Positions 16,771-23,938 of a stretch of DNA of 42,509 nt are shown one piece after another. The notes below the pieces were generated by a model. That model saw only the letters and a list, made by a program, of their open reading frames with translations. It did no database searches and was not told where the DNA came from. How positions within the stretch are numbered: the stretch's first letter is position 1; each line of letters begins with the position of its first letter. The translations under genes and the position numbers were made by a program. Origin of the DNA: Sutterella sp. (GTDB lineage: Bacteria; Pseudomonadota; Gammaproteobacteria; Burkholderiales; Burkholderiaceae_F); contig JAHHRG010000012.1 in NCBI GenBank assembly GCA_020025965.1, forward strand, positions 1 through 42,509. Direction: 5' to 3'.

Positions 16771-18300
16771 ATGAGTCAGCTTTCTCGTCGCAATTTCTTT
16801 GCGTTTGCCGGTGCAGGTTCCGCCCTGGCCCTCGGTGCCGCTTCTACGGCCCATGCATCCACCAAGGTTCCCGCCGCCTGGGACGAAACTTTTGACGTTG
16901 TCATCGTCGGCTCCGGTCTCGCCGGTATGTGTGCCGCCGTTGAAGCCTCAAAGGCCGGTGCCTCCGTCCTCGTGCTCGACAAGATGAGCGTTTTCGGCGG
17001 CAACTCCAACATCAACGCCGGCGCCATGGGCGTTGCCGGTACGCCGATGCAAGCCAAGAAAGGCATTAAGGACTCGGCCGAACTCTTTTATGAAGACATG
17101 TACCGCGAAGGCCTCGGCCTCGGTAATCCCGAACAGGTTCGCATGGTTGCGGAAAAGAGTCTTGAAGCCTGGAACTGGACGCGAGAAGTCCTCGGTGTCG
17201 AATGGAACGAAAATACCGTGGTAGCCGAAGGCGGTCATACCGTCGCCCGCGGTTGCATTACGAAGTCCGGTACCGGTGCCACGATTGTTGCAAAGGGTCT
17301 TGATCTCGCGAAAAAGCAAGGCGCCGTTCTTCGCAACCGCACGTTCGTTGAAGAAATCATCCGTGAAGACGGCGGCCGCGTGTTGGGCCTGAAGGTCCGC
17401 CAGGGCTATCGTTTCCCGAAGGCCAACTCCGGTAAGGTTCAATACATCCGCGCCACGAAGGGTGTCATCCTCGCTCACGGTGGTTTCGGCGCCGACGTCG
17501 CCTACCGTTCCATGCACGACCCGAAGCTTTCCGCTCGCTTTGAAACGACTAATCAGCCGGGGGCTACGGGTGAAATGTGGCGTCAGGCCGCCGATATCGG
17601 TTGCACGATTATTCAGGCCGACTGGATTCAGTGCGGTCCCTGGGCCTCTCCCGACGAGAAGGGTTTCGGCCTTGCCGTGGGTTTTGCACAGGACTGCTGT
17701 GCTATGTACGGCCTCTGGGTCAACACGACGACGGGCGAACGTTTCGTGAACGAACTCGCCAACCGCAAGGTTCGTGCCGACGCCATCATCAATCTGAACA
17801 ACAAGAACCAGCAGTGCATCGCCATTTCCGATACGAACGCTTTCTCGGTCTCTCTCAAGGAATCCCGTCCGGGTCATCTTGAAAAGTGTCTCGAAAAGGG
17901 TTGCGTCTTCAAGTTCGACAGTCTCGAAGCCATCGCCGCTAAGTTCAATATTCCGATGGACAAGCTCAAGCAGTCCGTTCAGACCTATAACCGCGACGTC
18001 GCCGCCAAGGCAAAGACCGACGCGATGGGCCGCATTATTCAGGTTGGTGCCCGTCCGCTTGAACAGGGCCCCTGGTATGTCTCGCGTCTTGCGCCGAAGG
18101 TTCACCATTGCATGGGTGGCATCCGCATCGACCGCGAAGCTCGTGCACTTGACTGCGTCACCGATCAGCCGATTCCGGGGCTCTTTGCCGCCGGTGAAGC
18201 CGCTGGCGGTACGCACGGTGCCGTTCGCCTCGGTACCTGCTCGATTACCGACTGTATCGTTCACGGCCGCATCGCCGGTCAGAGCATCGTGAAGGCTTAA
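16771..18300 (+). CDS. Tat-exported FAD-dependent reductase-like flavoprotein (split flavocytochrome c)
   Basis: 509 residues. GGAG lies six bases before ATG 16771. A twin-arginine signal SRRNFFAFAG with hydrophobic stretch and AHA cleavage site near residue 29 sends it, folded with FAD, to the periplasm. FAD-binding fold DVVIVGSGLAGMCAAVEASKAGA at 42-64. C-terminal KVHHCMGG (443-450) and GAVRLGTCSITD (Arg486 region) match flavocytochrome c3 fumarate reductase. As in the cytosolic relative, TTNQPGATGE has Gln for His, and the catalytic Arg position falls in QDCCAMYG (Cys310). It has no haem domain; the missing domain is the separate tetrahaem gene next door. Expected to reduce an unsaturated substrate using electrons from the cytochrome chain; substrate unknown. 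Confidence 0.88.
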   Translation: MSQLSRRNFFAFAGAGSALALGAASTAHASTKVPAAWDETFDVVIVGSGLAGMCAAVEASKAGASVLVLDKMSVFGGNSNINAGAMGVAGTPMQAKKGIKDSAELFYEDMYREGLGLGNPEQVRMVAEKSLEAWNWTREVLGVEWNENTVVAEGGHTVARGCITKSGTGATIVAKGLDLAKKQGAVLRNRTFVEEIIREDGGRVLGLKVRQGYRFPKANSGKVQYIRATKGVILAHGGFGADVAYRSMHDPKLSARFETTNQPGATGEMWRQAADIGCTIIQADWIQCGPWASPDEKGFGLAVGFAQDCCAMYGLWVNTTTGERFVNELANRKVRADAIINLNNKNQQCIAISDTNAFSVSLKESRPGHLEKCLEKGCVFKFDSLEAIAAKFNIPMDKLKQSVQTYNRDVAAKAKTDAMGRIIQVGARPLEQGPWYVSRLAPKVHHCMGGIRIDREARALDCVTDQPIPGLFAAGEAAGGTHGAVRLGTCSITDCIVHGRIAGQSIVKA

Positions 18301-18320
18301 TTTCGGCCTTTTCACCTTCC

Positions 18321-18368
18321 GGAGAGCTTCCGTTTTCTCGCTTATTTCCAACCTACAGGAAGCTCTCC
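18321..18368 (+). other. 11-bp intercistronic hairpin between flavoprotein and tetrahaem cytochrome
   Basis: GGAGAGCTTCC/GGAAGCTCTCC (18321-18331 with 18358-18368), 26-nt loop. No T tract, so it probably processes or stabilises the upstream mRNA, or partly terminates, setting the ratio of flavoprotein to cytochrome. Confidence 0.55.
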
Positions 18369-18394
18369 CTTACCTCAGCCTGTCATCTCTCATC

Positions 18395-18736
18395 ATGAAG
18401 AAAATTTCGATTGCGGCCGCGCTTTTCCTCCTCGCTTTCACTTCAGCCCACGCTGCCGACAACTTCGGTGCCAACCGTCATATTGCGCGCGGTCTTGAAT
18501 GCCAAACCTGCCACGGTCCGGATCTGAAAAACATCGAATACCCGACGATCGAAACCTGCACGCAGTGCCACAACACCAAGGGTCTTGCACAGAAAACGGC
18601 CGATGTAAAGCCGCATAACCCGCACATGTCGCCGCACTATCAGGATCAGCTCGATTGTACGAATTGCCACATTCAACACGAAGAAACCGACAACTACTGC
18701 AATCAGTGCCACCAATTCGACTTCAAGGTGCCTTAA
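18395..18736 (+). CDS. Periplasmic tetrahaem cytochrome c (flavocytochrome c haem-domain type)
   Basis: 113 residues with a Sec signal peptide (MKKISIAAALFLLAFTSAHA, cleaved at about 20). Four c-type haem sites: CQTCH (36-40), CTQCH (55-59), CTNCH (88-92) and CNQCH (102-106), plus spare histidines (HNPHMSPHY) for the second axial ligands. Size, haem spacing and the CxxCHxxHE pattern match the N-terminal tetrahaem domain that is fused to FAD in Shewanella flavocytochrome c3. Here it is separate, and should pass electrons from the NrfH-like protein to the Tat flavoprotein. It lies 95 bases after the flavoprotein. No clear Shine-Dalgarno. Confidence 0.92.
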   Translation: MKKISIAAALFLLAFTSAHAADNFGANRHIARGLECQTCHGPDLKNIEYPTIETCTQCHNTKGLAQKTADVKPHNPHMSPHYQDQLDCTNCHIQHEETDNYCNQCHQFDFKVP

Positions 18737-18798
18737 TACGTCGAACCGGCGTCATCACTCCTACTCCACACCACACAGTTCTTACATTTTCACTAAAA

Positions 18799-19530
18799 AT
18801 GAAAAAAATCTTTCTTCTGACAGTCGCACTCCTTTCGCAGGCCACTGCAGCTGAAACGCCCGCGCATGAACAGTTCGCTTATCAGGAACCCCTCTACGTG
18901 CCGCGTTGGTCTAACCCAAATGTGCCCTCTGACACGATGCCCGAAGCTTGCCGTAATCCTGAAGTCGAACGCTACATCGCCGACTGGGAGGCCGGCAAGA
19001 TCAACTTCAAGACGATTCGTGCCAACAATTCGATTGCTGCGGATCAACGGTTTTGCAAGAGTCTTGACGACAAGGGCAATGTACTTGAGGTAAAGAGCTG
19101 TAAATATCAGGATTCACCCGTCGGTTATCTATGGAAGGATCTCTCCGATTCTCCTGTCGTTATCGGCATCACTGACGGCGGCATGTCAGACCATGAACCG
19201 CATTACCATGCTCAGCCCGAGTGCTACTACGTCGTCAACGGCGAAAGTAAAACTCTGGCCGACGGTCGTTTCGTCGATCTCAAGAAGGGACAGTACTTTT
19301 ACATTCCGGGCAACACGATTCACAACACTCCCATCTATGAAAAAGGACTCGGCGTTCTTTACTGGTATCCGAAGAATGCCCACTTTGCCGGCTTCAACTA
19401 TCACTGGCGCCGCGACGTGAAGTACCTGACACCAGCCGAAGAAGCCTTTGACCGCGTTGATGAAGTTCGTAAGCGCGACTTGAACATCGGGCCCTACGGC
19501 ACAAACGAAAAGGTTTTCGGCAAGCGCTGA
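18799..19530 (+). CDS. Periplasmic cupin, DMSP-lyase-like metal site
   Basis: 243 residues from ATG 18799; the longer frame from 18655 overlaps the cytochrome gene and is not used. Residues 1-17 look like a signal peptide (MKKIFLLTVALLSQATA). One cupin barrel: motif 1 is H135-x-H137-x3-E141-x-Y143 followed by NG; motif 2 is GQYFYIPGNTIH with His175. H, H, E, H would bind a divalent metal. The E-x-Y and the trailing L-x-W-like strand (GVLYWYP) match the active-site order of cupin DMSP lyases (DddL/DddQ/DddY), where the Tyr is the base. A lyase making an enoate in the periplasm would fit the neighbouring reductase, but many cupins share this fold and DMSP itself is unproven. Confidence 0.7.
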   Translation: MKKIFLLTVALLSQATAAETPAHEQFAYQEPLYVPRWSNPNVPSDTMPEACRNPEVERYIADWEAGKINFKTIRANNSIAADQRFCKSLDDKGNVLEVKSCKYQDSPVGYLWKDLSDSPVVIGITDGGMSDHEPHYHAQPECYYVVNGESKTLADGRFVDLKKGQYFYIPGNTIHNTPIYEKGLGVLYWYPKNAHFAGFNYHWRRDVKYLTPAEEAFDRVDEVRKRDLNIGPYGTNEKVFGKR

Positions 19531-19594
19531 TCCTTTTCTTCGCTCGAGAAGACGGTCTTTTCACCGTCTTCTCCCTAAAGAGAATTTAAACACC

Positions 19595-20230
19595 ATGCAA
19601 AACGACGACAAAAAGCAAAAATCCTCTCTTCGTCACAACGGGCGATGGACCGTCGCAGGTCTCGTTGTCATCGGTGCCGCTGTCGGCATCGTCTTTTCGA
19701 CCGGCTTTTCCAATGCAATGCATTGGGCCGGTTCAACCGCTTTTTGCGGCGAATTCTGCCATTCGATGGACGTCACTTACGCTGCTTACAAAAAGGGCCT
19801 GCACTACAACACCTCCTCAGGTGTGTCGGCCGGTTGTTCGGACTGCCATTTGCTCAATGAATCCAACGGCCACAACAATCCGATTCAATACACGGCTCTC
19901 TTGGCCGACAAGATCGTTTCTGCCTCGCATTCCGGGATTGGTGAAGTTTTTGGACACCTCAACACCCCCGAAAAGCAGATTGAAAAACGTCCTGAAATGG
20001 CCGGCAACGTTTTAGCTCTCATGAGAGAGCGCGAATTTTCGTCCTGTCTCGGCTGTCACGATTTGGCAAAAATGGAAAATGATCAAAAACCCGTGATCGC
20101 CCGTATGCACAATAAGATGGCCGATTCGGAAAAAGTTGCCGATTGTATGGCATGCCATCCGACAGCCGGTCACGATTATGAAAAGGCTCGCGAAGCCATT
20201 AACAAGATTGTGGCCAACGCCAAGAATTAA
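19595..20230 (+). CDS. NapC/NirT/NrfH-family membrane tetrahaem cytochrome c
   Basis: 211 residues: short cytosolic N-terminus, one transmembrane anchor (about 19-37), then a periplasmic domain with four haem sites, CGEFCH (51-56), CSDCH (81-85), CLGCH (151-155) and CMACH (184-188). The first is CX3CH followed by SM, the place where NapC/NrfH proteins normally have CX2CHxM. These proteins oxidise menaquinol in the membrane and pass electrons to periplasmic partners. As last gene of the flavoprotein-cytochrome-cupin cluster it is the natural electron entry point. AAGAGAA lies upstream of ATG 19595. Its C-terminus matches the partial gene at 1-60, showing the family is duplicated here. Confidence 0.9.
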   Translation: MQNDDKKQKSSLRHNGRWTVAGLVVIGAAVGIVFSTGFSNAMHWAGSTAFCGEFCHSMDVTYAAYKKGLHYNTSSGVSAGCSDCHLLNESNGHNNPIQYTALLADKIVSASHSGIGEVFGHLNTPEKQIEKRPEMAGNVLALMREREFSSCLGCHDLAKMENDQKPVIARMHNKMADSEKVADCMACHPTAGHDYEKAREAINKIVANAKN

Positions 20231-20475
20231 GTATTAATTATCCCGATCTTGGGATTGATCAAAAAAACGCGTTTCTCTAGCTCAGAAACCGTGTTTACCC
20301 GCTGTCCGACATCCCTTCGCCAGAGAAACGGAGGCCATCGGATATGCGAGTCGGCTTTCGGTGTCCTGCTCAACGTGCCGACATTGCGACTGGTGCTGTC
20401 TTTCTCCTAGTGTCCGAGACGCCCTTTCGACCGCTCTCTGTCTTCACTGCTCAACCCCGAAAGTTGTTTTTCCCC
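20231..20475 (+). ncRNA. Structured 3' UTR or small RNA candidate downstream of the NrfH-like gene
   Basis: Non-coding 245 bases between the NrfH-like stop and a strong terminator. CGTTTCTCT (20270-20278) can pair either with AGAAAC (20284-20289) or with AGAGAAACG (20322-20330), two mutually exclusive hairpins. No gene follows on this strand, so this is a long 3' UTR, a 3'-derived sRNA or a separate sRNA. No promoter is clear. Confidence 0.3.
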
Positions 20476-20525
20476 AGCCTGCCGTTTCCCTGTCGCACAG
20501 ATCGGGAGCCAACGGCAGGCTTTTT
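20476..20525 (+). terminator. Rho-independent terminator ending the flavoprotein-cytochrome operon or an sRNA
   Basis: 11-bp perfect stem AGCCTGCCGTT/AACGGCAGGCT (20476-20486 with 20511-20521), 24-nt loop, five T. Confidence 0.85.
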
Positions 20526-20909
20526 CTTTCATCACTCAGAGCCAAGTGACGTACTGCACGAAAATAGCCTTGCGCTTTACTTCGACCGCTGACAAAGAAC
20601 AATGATGCGCTCTCACATCATGTTGAGATCGCCAAATTCGGATTGAATTTTGTTGCAGTCATCGATCTGGCAAAACACGTCCTCGTATTGCGCGAGAAGC
20701 GCTCCGTCAAAATCCCGTCGGCGCCTGAAAATCGCCTTCGAACTAGTATTGAAAAAGCAGCGTGCGTGCAGTTCGAACACTGATCGGACAAGAGTTCATA
20801 TAGCGATTATCTCGGTCATTTTTCATTCCGAGAGGAGCGAACAATTCCCTTGAGAAACAAGCCCGAACCGTTTCGTTCTCGGCTCGGACTTATTTCCGAT
20901 TGTCTTTGA
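20526..20909. other. Intergenic, one uncertain short open frame
   Basis: No firm gene. A minus-strand frame of 55 codons from GTG 20780 to TGA 20613 has protein-like composition (its end reads YEDVFCQIDDCNKIQSEFGD) but no ribosome site and no known family. Confidence 0.3.
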
Positions 20910-21675
20910 CTAGAGTCCGTCAAAGAATCGCGTGAGGAAGGCGTTCACTCCTTCGCTGTGCGTGAGATTGACGGCATGCTTGGCACCCGTCACCTTGAGA
21001 AGTACCGATCCCGCAATCGCCTTGTGGTTGGCTTCGGCCGCCGACAACGGAATACCGATATCGGCCGTGCCGTGAACGATGGCGGTCGGAAGCGTAATCG
21101 TCGACGGATCAAGCTCTTCGCGAGCAATCATCGCATCCATAGCGTTGGCGATCGTGGGCAAACCAAATGGGACGCCAGAAATCCTTTTCGGCTCGATTGT
21201 CGCCGATGATGACGGGCAACAATCCCTCGACAATCATCTTGCGCACCATCGGATGGGGCCAATTATTTCTCAGCTGCGTGAAATTTTTCACCGTTTCGGG
21301 ATTGTCTCTGTTCGACTGCGTTGCAATCAATATGAGACTCTGAAGACGATCGGCATAGCGCTTGGCCATCCGAAGGGCGAGATAACCGCCCATTGACATC
21401 CCGTCCACGTGAAAGCGCTCAATCCCGAGAGAGGTCATGAGCTCCACAAGTTCGTCAACCTGCGCTTCGAGACTCATCACACCCGCAGACGGCGTTTGGC
21501 CGAAGCCGCGAAGATCCGGCACGATGATGCGGAAACGGTTTTTGAAAGCTTCGACCTGGTGACGAAACATACGCCCGTCCATGAAGAACCCGTGAAGAAG
21601 CAGCAAGGTCTCGGCCGGTGCGGCGGCACCGGCGGGATGCGTGTCTGTATCGTAAATGGACTGAGGGTTTGCCAT
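20910..21675 (-). pseudogene. Alpha/beta hydrolase, frameshifted
   Basis: ATG 21675 follows GGAG at five bases. The first frame gives LLLLHGFFMDG (oxyanion-loop HG), VPDLRGFGQTP and the nucleophile elbow GMSMGG, then runs out of frame near 21170 and stops around 21109. The next frame, ending at 20910, supplies the rest: ANAMDAMIAREEL, the acid in HGTADIGIP and the catalytic His in GAKHAVNLTHSEG. Dropping one base from the GGG at 21169-21171 (CCC on the coding strand) joins them as DFWRPFGLPTIANAMDAM. With the repair the triad Ser-Asp-His is complete, about 255 residues, like 3-oxoadipate enol-lactonase or haloperoxidase-type hydrolases. It is either a recent pseudogene or a base-call error. 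Confidence 0.75.
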
Positions 21676-21996
21676 GATGGCTCCTAAAAAGGATCTCGTT
21701 GATTTTTCTTTGAAAATTTCGAGAAAAAAGCGGAATTTTCGGGAGCGGCAAATTTGAAGTTTAGCCCGAATCCAACGTTTTTTTGCAGGAAATACGCGCT
21801 TTTATACCTCTCTAAGAGACTTCCCGTCCCTGCTCGCCCACTGAGTCCGCACCAGCCTCGCTTCCGAAACGCTTAAACAAAACTCTCGGGATTTTCCCGA
21901 AGGTTGCCGCCGCCCGATGAACAGACCGAGGAAACCCAAGTAGACTGAAACGCATACTTTCCTTTTGTTTTGGTGATTTTGCTTTCGTGAGGTCAT
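21676..21996. promoter_or_regulatory. Divergent intergenic region
   Basis: 320 bases between the hydrolase and yejA-like starts. AT-rich near the hydrolase side. No convincing -35/-10 pair or operator; a small CGGGA/TCCCG hairpin occurs near 21890-21902. Confidence 0.3.
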
Positions 21997-23844
21997 ATGG
22001 TCCGACAACCGTTTTCGCTGCGTCCTCTCGTTAGAAGCCTCACGGCGGCAGCGCTCTCAGTCACGCTGGCGACCGCGCTCCTGCCCGCAACAACAGCCCT
22101 TGCAACGCCTACAGCCGTCATGGACATCTGGGGAGAAGAAGGTCTTGTCCCTTCCGCCACCTACCCTGCCGCTCCTCAAGGCGGTACGCTTCGCATGGGT
22201 GTCGACGGGACGTTCGACAGCTTCAATCCGTTTTCGCCGCGAGGCATGCCGGCGGGCTTGGTCGGCCTTACCTATGAAACCTTGGGCGTTTCGGACGAAG
22301 AGCACGACTTTATGATGCACGGGCTTCTTGCCGAGACTTTCGACGTGGCCCCCGACCGCCGCTCGATGACGGTGGTTTTGCGTGAGAAAGCGCGTTTCTC
22401 GGACGGGCAACCCGTCACGGCCGACGACGTCGTCTGGACCTTCAATGCGCTCATGACCGAGGCTTCGCCCATTCACCGCAACTATTATCGTGAAGTCAAA
22501 GGCATCGACAAGATCGACGATCGTACGGTGCGCTTTATTTTCAAGTCGGGTGACAACCGAGAACTCCCGATTATCGTGGCGCAGTTGCCGGTCTTGCCCG
22601 CCCATTGGTGGAAAAACCGTCAGATCGGCGATCCTCAGAGCGATCCGATGCCGGGCTCGGGTCCCTATCAATTCTCCGAGTGGCGCATGGGCCAGCAGGT
22701 GGCTTTGAAACGCAATCCGGCCTGGTGGGGTAACGACCTTCCGCTTGTTCGCGGTCTTTATAACTTCGAGACGATCACGGTCGACTATTTCCGAGATACG
22801 ACCGTCATGCGCGAAGCTTTCTTCGCGGGCAACATCGACTTCTTTAACGAATTGACGATTAAAGACTGGATGCTCGCCTATAACGTACCGCCCGTTCATG
22901 ACGGCCGGATCATAAAGGCGGAAGTCGCCTTTAAAGATGTCTTCGGGATGTCCGGGGTCTTCCTGAATACGCGCAGGCCTTACCTTTCGGATCGCCGCGT
23001 ACGCGAAGCTTTGACAATCATGTTTGACTTCCCGCGCGTCAATAAGACGGTCTTTTTCGATGCTTACGAGCGCACCGAAAGTTTCTGGAGCGGCACCGAC
23101 GAATTTCAGGCCTCGCCCGTCTTGACGCCGGAAGAACGCAAGGTTCTCGAGAGCCTTCCTGATCTGGATGCCTCGGCTTACGAGCATTTGCCCGTCATCA
23201 ATCACTACACGCATCCGAATCGCTCGCGCGCCGTCATCCGCCGGGCCATCCGTCTTCTTCACGAATCCGGTTGGAATATGAAAAACGGGATCATGAAAAA
23301 CCGGAAAGGCGAGCCCCTTGAACTCACTTTCAAACTCTATTCCCCGTCAATGGCCCGTATTTTCGGCAGCTGGGTGGCGGATCTGCGCCGTATCGGCATT
23401 GACGTGAAACTCACCCCCGTCGATCAGACGCAGTACATCAATTCGCTTCGTCATTTTGACTTTGACATGGTTCTGATGACCATTCCTCAGTCCTCGAACC
23501 CCGGCAACGAACAGCAGTACTTCTGGGGAAGCCGCGCCGCGGATCAAAACGGCACGCGCAATTATTCGGGCATTCGCAGTACGGCGGTGGATGAACTCAT
23601 TGCCAGAATTTCACGTCCCGAAAGCAAAAAGGAACTCACCGTTAACGTCAAAGTGCTCGACCGGATTCTTCGTAACGAATGGCTCGTGATTCCAGGCTGG
23701 ACGAGTCAGGTGACACGCATTGCCTGGTGGCCTTCCCGCATGACGCCGCCTGAAGGCAAAATCCCCGAAGGCCGCCGAATCAATATCTTCAGCTGGCATT
23801 CGCCCGAAGCGGAAAAGTCATCTGGACTTATCGAAACCCCATGA
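21997..23844 (+). CDS. YejA-like family 5 extracellular peptide-binding protein (ABC importer)
   Basis: 615 residues; GAGG lies four bases before ATG 21997. The signal peptide ends near ALA/TPT (about residue 36). Family 5 solute-binding features include GGTLRMGVDGTFDSFNPFSPRG near the mature N-terminus, FSDGQPVTADDVVWTFNAL, and SGPYQFSEWRMGQQVALKRNP. The C-terminal QYFWGSRAADQNGTRNYSGI and the overall length match YejA, the periplasmic receptor of the YejABEF importer for microcin C-like and other short peptides. No permease or ATPase genes follow, so the receptor must use components encoded elsewhere. The gene is monocistronic and terminated at 23850. Confidence 0.88.
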   Translation: MVRQPFSLRPLVRSLTAAALSVTLATALLPATTALATPTAVMDIWGEEGLVPSATYPAAPQGGTLRMGVDGTFDSFNPFSPRGMPAGLVGLTYETLGVSDEEHDFMMHGLLAETFDVAPDRRSMTVVLREKARFSDGQPVTADDVVWTFNALMTEASPIHRNYYREVKGIDKIDDRTVRFIFKSGDNRELPIIVAQLPVLPAHWWKNRQIGDPQSDPMPGSGPYQFSEWRMGQQVALKRNPAWWGNDLPLVRGLYNFETITVDYFRDTTVMREAFFAGNIDFFNELTIKDWMLAYNVPPVHDGRIIKAEVAFKDVFGMSGVFLNTRRPYLSDRRVREALTIMFDFPRVNKTVFFDAYERTESFWSGTDEFQASPVLTPEERKVLESLPDLDASAYEHLPVINHYTHPNRSRAVIRRAIRLLHESGWNMKNGIMKNRKGEPLELTFKLYSPSMARIFGSWVADLRRIGIDVKLTPVDQTQYINSLRHFDFDMVLMTIPQSSNPGNEQQYFWGSRAADQNGTRNYSGIRSTAVDELIARISRPESKKELTVNVKVLDRILRNEWLVIPGWTSQVTRIAWWPSRMTPPEGKIPEGRRINIFSWHSPEAEKSSGLIETP

Positions 23845-23849
23845 ACGCG

Positions 23850-23887
23850 AAACCCCGAGCTCGAAAAGAACTCGGGGTTTGTGTTTA
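23850..23887 (+). terminator. Terminator after the YejA-like gene
   Basis: 10-bp stem AAACCCCGAG/CTCGGGGTTT (23850-23859 with 23871-23880), followed by GTGTTT. Lies in the 94-base gap between two convergent genes and may serve both. Confidence 0.8.
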
Positions 23888-23938
23888 GACAGCTTGAAGA
23901 AGCCGCCCCTTCATCACGAACGGCTCTACGGCATCGAC

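Noticed and set aside
16948..18351. 467-codon frame opposite the Tat flavoprotein
   Set aside because: Antisense shadow of a gene with clear FAD motifs.
20613..20780. 55-codon minus-strand frame with protein-like end
   Set aside because: GTG start with no ribosome site and no recognisable family; kept only as a note.
22057..23262. 401-codon frame opposite the YejA-like gene
   Set aside because: Antisense shadow; His/Arg-rich composition with no family features.
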